Part shown: piece after piece, positions 45,541 through 55,259 of the stretch
Position numbering within the stretch: the first letter of the stretch is position 1
How the letters are laid out: each line of letters begins with the position of its first letter
Source of the DNA: Dendrocalamus latiflorus
Lineage: Eukaryota; Streptophyta; Magnoliopsida; Poales; Poaceae
Direction of reading: 5' to 3'
DNA length: 64,000 nt
NCBI GenBank assembly: GCA_017311315.1
Contig: CM029626.1
Location: 28,258,672-28,322,671 of the forward strand
Translations under genes and position numbers: made by a program
Notes under the pieces: model-generated
What the model was told of the DNA's origin: nothing
What the model saw: the letters and a program-made list of their open reading frames with translations, nothing else
Database searches by the model: none

Positions 45541-47452
45541 TCAAGGAGCTTCTTCCCTTTCGCGGGGGAGGCAGCGCAGGAGCGGTGCGCAGACGCCCTG
45601 TTTGTAGAGCATCCCTTCAAACACCTGGAAAGATCTGGCACGGTGCTGCAGACGCCGGAGCTCGGCGTGGTCCTCTGGCTCGGCGATGCCCTGCAGGAAA
45701 TTGAAGATGGGCTCCCGCAAGTCGCCCTGCTGGGCGATGTGGTGAACGAGGGCCACGTCCCGGTTGTCCTGCGCGATGGTCGCCTGCTGCAACACTTCGT
45801 AAAACGCTCCGTCAGGGGGTGGCAGCTGTTGGCTGGCCGCCTTCGCGAGAGCGTCGGCCTGCTCATTGTCCGCGCGAGGGATGGCTTTGACGGTGACACC
45901 TAAGAAATGCCTTTCCCTCGCTCTTACAGCTGCGAGGTATTTGGCTAACTCAGGGTCCTTGGCTTGGTATGACTTGTCTACATGGCCTGCCACCAAACGC
46001 GTTTCCGTGCGGACGAGTACTCGCCGCGCACCAACTGCCTTGAGCTTCGTCAGGCCGAAGAGTAGCGCTTCATTCTCGGCTGTGTTGTTGGTGGCCGGGA
46101 ATGCGAGGCGCGCCGAGTATAGCAGGCGCTGGCCTTCGAGCGTGACGATTACTGCGCCTACTCCCGCGCCCGTGACGCCGTAAGCTCCGTCGCTGGTGAG
46201 AGTCCAGACCGGGTCATCGTGCTTCTGGGCGGGCTGAGCCGGTGGAGTCCATTCTGCGAGGAAGTCGGCGAGGACTTGGGATTTGATTGCCGTCCGCGAG
46301 GCGTATGTCAGGGAGAACGGTGCGAGCTCGGCAGCCCACTTGCCGATGCGCCCCGTGGACTCCTTATTGTGTAGCATCTCTGCTAGGGAAAAAGAGGAAG
46401 GCACTGTGATCGGGTGGGCCAAAAAATAATGTCGAAGCTTCCTGGAGGCCATGACCAACGCGTAAGCGAGCTTTTCGAGCTCCGTATATCTCGTCTTGGC
46501 GCTTTGGAGGGCTTCGGAAACAAAGTATACGGGCCGCTGCATGGCGCCTTCCTCTAGGACGAGGACGGCACTGACCGCTGTAGCCGACGCGGCCAGGTAA
46601 AGCAAGAGGGGAGCCTCTGGTGCTGGGGCGACCAGAGTGGGGAGGCTCGCCAGGTGTTTCTTGAGCTCGTTGAAGGCCTCCGCACAGTCGCTGTCCCACC
46701 GAAATCCGTCGCACCCGCGGAGTGTCTTAAAGAATGGCAGACCCCGCTCCGCTGCCTTAGATAGGAAGCGGCTTAGGGCTACCATGCGGCCCGCCAGCCT
46801 CTGGACCTCCCTCGTTGTTTTAGGCGGCTCCATGCCCAGGATGGCCTCAACCTTGTCGGGATTCGCCTGGATGCCCCGACCGGACACGAGGAATCCCAGC
46901 AATTTGCCCGCCTGGATGCCGAAGATGCATTTGTCGGGGTTGAGCTTGATGCCGGCCTTCCTGAGGTTGTCGAAGGCTCCTGGAGGTCCCGACCATGCAA
47001 AGCGAGCTGCCGGGTTTTGACTACTATGTCGTCGATGTAGGCTTCGACATTCCTCCCAAGCTGGGCGGCGAGGGCAAGTGCAACTAGGCGGCTAAAGGTA
47101 GCGCCTGCGTTCTTTAGGTCGAAGGGCATTCTGACGAAGCAGAAGGTCTCAATTGGTGTGATGAAACTGGTCTTGTCCTCGTCGTCTTCGGCCATGTATA
47201 CCTGATGATAACCAGAGTAAGCGTCTAGGAAACTCATTAGTTCGCACCCAGCGGTGGCATCGACCAATTGGTCGATACGTGGCAGGGGGTAATTGTCCTT
47301 TGGGCACGCCTTGTTGAGTGCCGTGAAGTCGATGCACATACGCCAGGCCCGCTGGCTTTTTTGACCAACACTGGGTTGGCAAGCCATTCTGGGTGATGGA
47401 CCTCGCGAATGACCCTGGCCCGGAGAAGCTTCGCCACCTCCAGCTTGGCCGC
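45541..47452 (-). pseudogene. pol: Tat reverse transcriptase with two RNase H domains
   Basis: RT: MCIDFTALNKACPKDNYPLPR, LDAYSGYHQ and catalytic YIDDIVVKT near 47,025. The ancestral gypsy RNase H follows (VYFVSEALQSAKTRYTELEK, 46,540-46,440). Then comes a second, plant-type RNase H: LTSDGAYGVTGAG near 46,190, NTAENEALLFGL near 46,080, VRTETRLVAGH near 46,015 and DNEQADALAKAA near 45,865. The third acidic residue of that domain is usually Asp (SDSQL); here it is Glu. Frame breaks lie near 47,345 and 46,985. Confidence 0.9.
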
Positions 47453-48382
47453 CTACTGCCGATCCATGGACATACGGCGAAGCTTCTGTTTGACCGGCTT
47501 GGCGTCAGGGCGGACCGCCAAGCGGTGCTCGATTACTGCGCGGTCTACGCCCTTGATGTCCTCCGGCGACCACACGAAAATGTCGGCGTTGTCCCGAAGC
47601 ACTTGGAGTAGATCTCGCTCGACCTCCGCCGGGAGCCCTTCGCCAATGGACACGACCTGCCCTTCCGCCTGGAGCGGCACCTTTTTGACTTCACCTTCGG
47701 GCCGGGGCTTAGGCGTCCACCCCGGAGCGGAGGGCGTGTCATCAAGCATGCCCGAGAGGGCGTGCACCGGGCGGTGCAAGCTCCGGCTGCTGACTTCGAC
47801 GCGTCTTGCGAGGTCCTGGTCGCCAAAGACCGTGATCACGCCCTCCGGGCCTGGGAGCTTCATGCATAAGAAGGCGTGGTGCGGGACCGCCTCGAGGGAA
47901 TTGATGGCGGGCCGTCCCAATATGACGTTGTAGGGGTGCGGGATGTCTACGACGTCAAAGACGACGTGCGCGCTTCGGACGTTACTCCTCTGGCGGAACG
48001 TAACTGGAAGGGACACTTGCCCTATGGCCTCTAGCGGTTGGCCTCCGAAGCCTTGAAGCGGCGCTCCCGATTGCTCTAGGCGGCTTCGGGAGATTCCCAT
48101 TTGTTCGAGGGCCCCTGCGAACAGGATGTTCGCAGAGCTCCCCCCGTCGACGAGGATGCGCCTGACGTCATGGCCTGCGATGTGAGCCTGGATGACTAAA
48201 GGGTCTTGGTGAGGGAACTCCACGCCCCTAGCGTCGTCCAGGGTAAAGGTGATGCTGCGGGGTGGCATCCACGTCTGTGACTGGTCCAAGGGGGCCCCTG
48301 ATAGGGAGCCTCCGGTGATGACGCTGATGGTGCGGTGCCGCACGCCTTCTTTGACGGAGGCTCGCAGGGGGTCACCTCTTGG
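47453..48382 (-). pseudogene. pol: Tat aspartic protease and RT lead-in
   Basis: The protease site RRILVDGGSSANILF lies near 48,155, with ILGRPAINSLEAVPH downstream as usual in Tat. The lead-in to RT is DNADIFVWSPEDIKGVDRAVIEHRL. TAG stops interrupt at about 48,380 (between REVRER and PRGDPL) and at 47,453 (after MSMDRQ), the second where relatives encode Trp or Gln. Confidence 0.9.
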
Positions 48383-50011
48383 CTACCGCTCCCGGACTTC
48401 TGCCAGGGGCCTGGGGGGTGAGACCCGAGCTTCGGCCACCACCCGGCTCAGTTCTGTGACCGCAGTGCACACCTTTGTATAGTGATCACCGTAGCCATGC
48501 ACCTCGCACCACTTGCCGCAATCCCGAAGCTCTTGCTCCGCTCGGGGCCGCTCGTCACGACCGGGACCGCCTTCACATCCCCGACCTTCTGTCCACGATA
48601 TGGGGGCAGGCTCCCAAAGGGCGTTCCCAATGCCGAGTACAGGGCGAGCCTTTTGTGGTCTGCGCCGGTGACGCCGGGGCTTGCGCGTGCTCCGTGACGA
48701 GCCTTCCGGCTCCCCGGGGCCATCGCTTCCGGGAGCGTCCTCTCGGGGTTGTCGACTCCGGCTCTGCTTCGGGGAATCATTGCCCGCCTGCTCCTCGCAT
48801 GGCAAGCTCTTCGTGTGGGTGAGGTCGGGAGCGGGGGCGTCGCGTCTCCGCGCGTCTTCTTCGGCCCGCGCATACCCTTCCATTTTGTCGAAGAGCTTGG
48901 CGACTGTCTTGATAGGCTTGCGTGCGTTGTATTCGGCCAGGGGGCCCGGGCGGAGGCTGTATGGCTGCGTTGATGACAGTCGTCTCCTTGACGTCCTTGA
49001 CCTGGCATCGCACCTTCGCGAAGCGCTTGAAATAGTCCCGGAGCCTTTCCGAAGGTTTCTGCTTCACGGCAAAGAGCTGGTCTGCATCGACTCGCTCAAC
49101 ATAGTTTCCTTCAAAGTTGTTGTGGAGGTGGTCGTGAAGTTGCTCCCACGCGTAGATGGAGTTTGGCTCTATGGTAAAAAACCAGGAAAGCGCCACTCCT
49201 TGCAACGCGAGGGGGAGGCCCTTCGCCTTTGTGGTGTCATCTCCGCCCGCGGCTTCGATTGCGGTTTTGTACACGCGCACGAACTCGCGGGGGTCCGTGT
49301 CGCCTTTGTACGACTTGATGACACTGGGGAACTTGAAGTCTTCGGGCCATGCCGCTTGCTGCAGTCCTGCCGAAAGCGGGGACTCCGGATCGACGCGCCG
49401 CAGCGGCACGCGGCTGGACGTGGGGGCGTCGCGGCTGTCCGCCCTTTCCGGCGTGGGCTCCGGCGCGACCACTGGCGCGGCTTGCTGGCTTCGAGCCTCT
49501 TCTATGTCGCGGACAGCCCCACGAAGATCCCCTAGCTCCTACTGGAACGCTTGGAGGGCCGCCAGCAGGGCGCTTTCCACCGCCTGCGCGGGTGGGGCTG
49601 CCGGCGCGCCCAGCGGACGGGTCGGCGCAGGTACGATCGCCTCGCGAGCTCCCGAGCTGCCGGTGAGCATCGCGGCGAGGGTGACGAGGTTGGTTGTTGG
49701 AGCGCCAGTGACGGGGTTGGCCACCGCAGCGCCAGTGACGGGGTTGGCCGTCGCGGCGTCGGTGGCGGGGTCAGTTGTCGAGCGCCGGTGACGGGGTTGG
49801 CTGTCGCGGCGCCAGTGGCGGGGTCGGTCGTCGCAGCGCCGGTGACGGGGTCGGCCGTCGCGGCGCTGGTGGCGGGGTCGGTTGTCGCCGCGCGAGCGTC
49901 GACGTCCTCGACCGCAGCAGCCGATGCCGAAGCCCTGGCGCCCATGCGACGCTCTGACCCAGCCGCCTTTTTTCCCTTCGCCGCCGCCGATGAAGCTTTT
50001 TTCGGTGCCAT
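48383..50011 (-). pseudogene. gag: Tat gag
   Basis: Starts at ATG 50,011, about 35 bp after the PBS (MAPKKASSAAAKGKK, basic). Next are 12-residue Ala/Thr/Pro repeats (about 49,690-49,905). The capsid core follows (FPSVIKSYKGDTDPREFVRVY, WEQLHDHLHNNFEGNYV). The zinc finger reads CEVHGYGDHYTKVC near 48,490. Breaks: a one-base loss in the repeat near 49,785, a TAG near 49,537 (after ALLAALQAFQ), and frameshifts around 48,900-48,960. Confidence 0.85.
49690..49905 (-). repeat. 36-bp in-gene repeat encoding ATTDPATGAATA
   Basis: GGGGTTGGCTGTCGCGGCGC-type units, 36 bp, repeat about six times in the gag N-terminus. Protein units alternate DPATGAAT and NPVTGAAT. Confidence 0.85.
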
Positions 50012-50043
50012 CCTTCTTCGGACTTCAGGCTTGCTCCTGTCCT

Positions 50044-50060
50044 CCCCACGGATGGCGCCA
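50044..50060 (-). promoter_or_regulatory. primer-binding site of the Tat element
   Basis: In element sense TGGCGCCATCCGTGGGG follows the LTR after two bases (AT). TGGCGCC-type sites are usual in grass Tat elements. I cannot name the tRNA with certainty. Confidence 0.7.
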
Positions 50061-50062
50061 AT

Positions 50063-50310
50063 TGTTGTGGCTACAGACCAAACAGAGAGAGAGATGGTAG
50101 TCGAGAGTTGGGAGTAAGTGATGGTAATGGCTTGGGTCCTCCCCATGGCCTGTCTTCCATATATATGTACATGGGGAGTGCTTTTACAATTATACCGTTA
50201 CAGCTGAGTATCCCCTTCAGGGGCACTTATGTCATTACATGTGTCTCATTTCGGGCTCTATGGCCATCTAACAGGCCTGCTGGGTTTAGGTGGGGGCCAC
50301 CCCTACAACA
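50063..50310 (-). repeat. 5' LTR of the Tat element (248 bp)
   Basis: TGTTGTGGCTACAGACC...CCCCTACAACA, followed by ATAAC. Near-identical to 38,567-38,817. Confidence 0.95.
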
Positions 50311-53300
50311 ATAACTATTTTTAAATCCACCGAAATCATTCGTATCAGGACTTTCCAACAATTTAATCCTTTCTGTTATTGATCCAAGACCATAATTTGC
50401 CCTTCCAATAATCAATCTTATTTTCCATTATCTATCTCTAACTAATTCACTAGTTTACCTCCACCAAGAATATCAGTGATCAAATCTATGTTTCACTAGT
50501 ATACATCCACTAAGAATATCATTGATCAAGATTATACTCCAATAATTGGTATCATTCCTCCAATATTCCCAAAAATTCAATTCATCCATCTAGTACTTGA
50601 TACAATCCTGTTAATCCCATTATCACCAACATCTTCTAAGGATTTATATTAGTTATCAGTGTTGTAATCCAGTAATTACCTTTGCACTCCCTAATTCTCC
50701 AAAATCATTTAAATCATCTATCTAGCCTATATATTCTTTCAGGCTCCACCAATTTATTTCTCCTAGAATCACACTATCATTTTCCTATTTATGATTGGCA
50801 TGAATCCACCAACATCTTTATGCGTTTACCACAAACAGCCATCTTGTTTTCTTACGACTCTATTTATTTTTCTTGACATTTTACTTTGTGAGAGGTATTA
50901 TCATGATTTAAAAATATAATACATAGGAATTTTCTGAGACCTAGCAGTTTTGAACAAAACACATAATGTCTAAGAAAATGCACTGATAATAGCGATCCAG
51001 ATTCTATCCACCGTTACATGGCATCTGCACCATATGTTAGCCTTTCAGCGTTATAACCGCTTACATTATCACTGGGGCGACACCCAGGGCTACACAAATC
51101 AGGGCTTTCCGTTGCCCTTCATTTTTCCATTCCACCCACAAAGTTTTTTTAATAGAACTATATCTGGTTAAGTTCCCATGTTCGCCCTTGACCGTGGGCA
51201 CGACTATTCGAATAGTTTTGACTCTACAGAGTTTGTATACTTTCACCACAAGAGACAATCAACTCGTTGCCCCACACGATTCCTTAGTCATGTGGTTGAG
51301 CAGACCATCACAGTGACTTTTCAAACTATCTAGTCCCTTTTGTCATCTCACCCTATGGGCCGCTCTCACTTGCGGTGGGTGCCATACGTTGCACGGGATG
51401 TTCACCACGGTTACTAGCGCTATTCGGGCTCCACTCCCCTCAACGCTAGTACGACTGGAAAACTTCACCTTCCACTCGGTGTCCCTTTAGGCCTCCCCTT
51501 GCCCTTGCATATCCACTCCTATCCACTACCGGTGAGATGAGCCCGGGGTTTCGATAAATTTACTTAGCCAAGTTGTATTTTACAGACTTGTGGTTGTACT
51601 GTTTTACACAGGAGGTCATGACAAGATTCGGTCCTTAGAATTACCTGGGTGGTTCTACCACACTCCATAATCTGTGCTTCCTTTGCACCACATACCAACC
51701 CCCATAACATCCACCCAGATATTTAAGCAAGTTGGGGATTTTGGGAGCATAAAATAATCATGTTAAAATATACCAGTCATTACCGCCATGACTTCCCAAA
51801 CCAGTTTCTCATGATTAAGAATGATAATGATGCTTGGGGCATTTCAGCACCCCCGAGTATCTAGGCAGTACTAAGCATGGCGTATAATTACGGACATATT
51901 TTCAAAAGCTACCATTGTAATTTTACTAAGGTGACAAGGTTCACATAATCAAATATTCCAAAGGAGGTATAATATTAATCAAGTTGAACAATGGACATAT
52001 AACTAGAATCTTAAATTAGACATGTATTTGTAGATAGAATAATAGCATGCAATTTGATAATTTAAACAAAAGTAATTTGCAGAAAATGTAGGTTCAACAT
52101 GATCAAATTATTGACTCGCCTTGCGCGGTTTACCGCGGCCTTGAGCTCACTCCAATCTTTCACATTGGATGGTCTTGAGCTTTTGGTCCTTTCTTCGCTT
52201 GATCCATTGAATTATCATGACTCCCAATTTCTAATTACGCGATGAACGACTGAATCAAAATAAAAGCAAATAACTCAAAAGATCCAAATAAATCCGAATA
52301 AACTCAATTTAGTTTTATTATGAGTTAATAGGTAATTCGAGTGATTTGAGGCAAGGTCGGTGGTAGAACTACGATGACTTGATATTTTTATTAATAATCT
52401 TTTTTATTATTTTTGTATTTATCAAGAAAGTTCCATGAGTTAGGTTAGACCTATGATTCGGTGTATGAGTTTTAGCTGAGCTTTGTTTTTGTCGAGCGTT
52501 AATCTTCAGGCCATATGTTATATATGTAGCGATGTATATAATTTTTAGTTTACCAAATAAATATTAGAGTCTGGTTTTATAGCATTTTATGGTTCAACAT
52601 TTTATGTATCCTCAGTTATTACTAGGCGTAGTTTAATTTGAATTAGGATCTATTTATACGGGTCGCAGCTTGCTATATTCAATCATGCTCCACATCATTA
52701 TTTACTAAATCTAACATTGGGATTTAATTACTGGCACCATTATCGTTTGGTCTACACCTTTGTTATTATTATTATTAAGCTTAGCTTTATTTTTAGTTTA
52801 AATTTATTTATCTAGCAAGGCTTGTCATACGAGTTCATATATTAATATAGCTACTTAATTAAATCTACCAAGGAGCTTTGTTTAAGGACGGCATGTTAAA
52901 TGTTAGGGCACATATTATAATTAAGGGTAATCTTTATTAAGTTTGAATATTTAGCCAAAGTCATATTTCTTTACTATTGATTTGAAATAGTAATTAGCCT
53001 TTTAGATGACTGCTCAAACCATATTAATGTGCATACATGAGCTAGTCCAATTATAAATCTTAAATAATCCCATTTATACCCTCATTAAATTTTGTTAGCT
53101 TCTCTAAATTATTCTTTAATTTTCCTTGATTTTTATTAATTAAAATGGGTTACAAAAAGTAGAATAAAAATGTGGGGAGAAACGTGCAGCCGGCTCTGTT
53201 AGCCAAGTGGGCCGTCGGCCTGGGCTGACTTGGGAAGCCGCAGGAATTACTTGAGGCTAAGGCGCAGCTGAGCAAAACAGAGGAAGAAGACCGGCGCAGC

Positions 53301-54651
53301 CAAGCGGCGGGAGCTCCAGCGAGGGGTGGCCGGGGAGGCTGGGCAGGCCGGCAAAATGGAACCGCGAAGTGGCGAGGAAGCTAGTAGGGAGGTGGCGCGG
53401 CCCAGAACGGCGGTGAGGCAGGCGGGTGACAGCCTAGAGCGGCCGGCGGTGAGGTGGAAAGGAGGCGCCGGCGGCCGGGAGGAAGGGGAAGAAATTGGGC
53501 GGGCGCGGAGGCACAAGGGAGGAAATGGGACGCTCACCATGGAACTGGCCGAGCCGGAGGGGGACCACGGTGAGCCGGCAGCATGAGGCGGGGTCAGGCG
53601 GTGGTGGTGCGCGGTGCTGGCGGATTACAGGTGGCGACAACTCCGGCCAACTGTGGGGGCGGTGTTGCCGAACTCCATTGTCGCTCTAGCCGGAAGGAAT
53701 TGACCCGTGGTGGTCGCAATCGGCCGGGCTTGGGTTCACTGGAGCTAGAGAAGAAGGAAGCGGCCAGCGGGCGGTGGGGCTCCAGGGGCCGATTCCCGGC
53801 GGTGGGAGGAAGAGGGGGAGGAGGCAAGGCGGGTGGGGGCGCGCTTACCCTCTTATAGAAGCTGGGCCGACCGGGCGGCATGGGAGCACCCGACGAGCAT
53901 GGCGAGCATGTGTAGGCGCAGGGCGATGGCGACGCGGAGGCGACCGTTGATGTGATGCGGTGCAGGCGGCGGTGACATGATGACTGTGACTGGGCAGCTG
54001 CGGCAAGATCTTGGGGAGGATTTGGGCGTGACAGCTCTTGGCAGGGCTACAGCTTTTGCACCGCGCGCGCCGCGTGATGCGACAGAGCGAGCAGGAGGAT
54101 GATGGCGGTGGGGCCCTGTTGACGCGCGTGCGGGGCTGCGGCCTGTCGGAGTGAAGACGGGGCTTCGCCCCCTGTCTGAAAACTGCAACCAGGGGGAAGA
54201 GGAAGTAGGAGAGGGGTGGGCCGGCTGGGCTGGCTGGGCCGGTCTGGCCGGCCGTAAGGCCTCTCTTTTTTTTAATTTATTTGTTTATTTCTATAGGGCT
54301 ATGTTCATGCATATTTTTAAGGTATAATTTCTTTGCCCTTATTTCTTTATTACAGTTATTCTGATATCTCTCTACTTTGATATTTTATTTTTTATTATTT
54401 CTTTATATCTTCATGTACTTATTTATTTTCATGTTTCCCTCATATTTCTTATCGGTTTTATTTTTTCCTTTATTACTACTTTGATCCAAAAATCCAAGAA
54501 AATTCATCAGAACTCAATTACCAAAACAAATATATTCCAAAATAATTCAGAACTTACATAATTCCCAAAATTCAAATTTCCAGGGTGTTACAAGAGGTAA
54601 TGATTCACATTAGATTCAGAATACGAACCTTGTAACATTGTTCTTTTCAAG

Positions 54652-54755
54652 TAAAAGGTGAAAGAATATCATAAAAAAAGTTACCACACCAATTTCAGCG
54701 AGTGTGCTGCTGATAGTCGTATCTGCATGCCTTGTATGGGTCTGCAAGTTTAAAG
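54652..54755 (+). pseudogene. S-receptor-like kinase, transmembrane exon (fragment)
   Basis: After a pyrimidine-rich TTCTTTTCAAG acceptor, the frame reads KR*KNIIKKVTTPISASVLLI and then VVSACLVWVCKFKG. This is a basic stretch followed by one membrane span, ending at the donor GTAGTG (54,756). A TGA at 54,659-54,661 stands where Arg (CGA) is likely. It precedes the kinase exon in phase 1. Confidence 0.7.
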
Positions 54756-54851
54756 GTAGTGTAAAGATTTCAAGTATTTTCAAGCAATTCCAAACACTTA
54801 TGTCATCACTTGCTTACTCATATATCATGTTGTCATTGTCATCATGTTAAG

Positions 54852-55042
54852 AAAGCAACAATGGTGTAGGCAAAGAAGACAAGGGTTGTCACAAGAGATT
54901 GATGATCAGGGGTGCAAGCTTTAGTGACGAGCTTGGAGATCATGAACTTCCGTTTATTAATTTTCAGGAAATAGTCACCGCAACAAACAATTTCTCTATG
55001 TCCAACCTGCTTGGGCAAGGTGGCTTTGGGAAAGTTTACAAA
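54852..55042 (+). pseudogene. S-receptor-like kinase, juxtamembrane and glycine-loop exon (fragment)
   Basis: Acceptor GTTAAG at 54,846-54,851. The exon reads ...CHKRLMIRGASFSDELGDHE, then LPFINFQEIVTATNNFSMSN, then LLGQGGFGKVYK, with donor GTAAGG at 55,043. Grass G-type-lectin S-RLKs have the same exon and the same intron position after GKVYK (family knowledge). The LGQGGFG nucleotide-binding loop is intact. The remaining kinase exons are not found downstream, where LTR sequence begins. The gene is therefore a fragment or is split by insertions. Confidence 0.8.
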
Positions 55043-55259
55043 GTAAGGAAAAAGGCCTACAACGTGTTGCCCTTGTTGTACCGAATTATTGATTTTTTTA
55101 CCATTTTCTATATGAATCTGAAATGGAACCCTAGTACATCATAACCTTAATTTTCTCCCGATTGAAATCATGTAGGGAATTTTACATGCTAACAAGGAAG
55201 TTCAGTTTAATTAATCTCCTTTTCTGAATATAAAAAAATGTTTTTTCAAAAAAAAATCC
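55043..55259 (+). other. intron remnant of the receptor kinase
   Basis: AT-rich sequence following the GTAAGG donor. It merges with LTR-like sequence at an unresolved point before 55,260. Confidence 0.4.

Larger units (their letters stand above)
38567..50310 (-). mobile_element. Tat-lineage Ty3/gypsy retrotransposon with antisense gene
   Basis: A complete 11,744-bp insertion: TGTTGTGG...CCTACAACA, with ATAAC at 38,562-38,566 and 50,311-50,315. Gag, protease, RT, two RNase H domains and integrase run on the minus strand (50,011 to 44,614). An intron-containing gene runs on the plus strand between pol and the 3' LTR, flanked by tandem arrays. The dual RNase H and the antisense ORF are hallmarks of the Tat lineage (family knowledge). 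The LTRs are nearly identical, so the insertion is recent, yet gag-pol is broken in many places. Confidence 0.95.
23395..54592 (-). mobile_element. second giant solo LTR (5,232 bp without nested elements)
   Basis: Three pieces, 23,395-24,176, 38,394-38,566 and 50,316-54,592, join across two clean target duplications. They align in order to the reverse complement of 3,468-10,164. The plus-strand ends are TGTAGGGACCCAG and AGGGTGTTACA. The flanks are GGAGG (23,390-23,394) and AGAGG (54,593-54,597), one base different. The piece at 50,316-52,900 is AT-rich without genes. The piece at 53,160-54,250 is GC-rich (leader equivalent) with a TATA-like TTCTATAAGA on the minus strand at 53,851-53,860. 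ORFs there appear on both strands and are not convincing. Confidence 0.85.

Noticed and set aside
45051..49535. Long plus-strand ORFs opposite Tat pol
   Set aside because: Shadows of the GC-rich minus-strand gag-pol, whose catalytic motifs are clear.
53247..54188. GC-rich ORFs around 53.2-54.2 kb
   Set aside because: Equivalent to the leader block of the giant LTR; Pro/Arg/Gly-biased and open on both strands.
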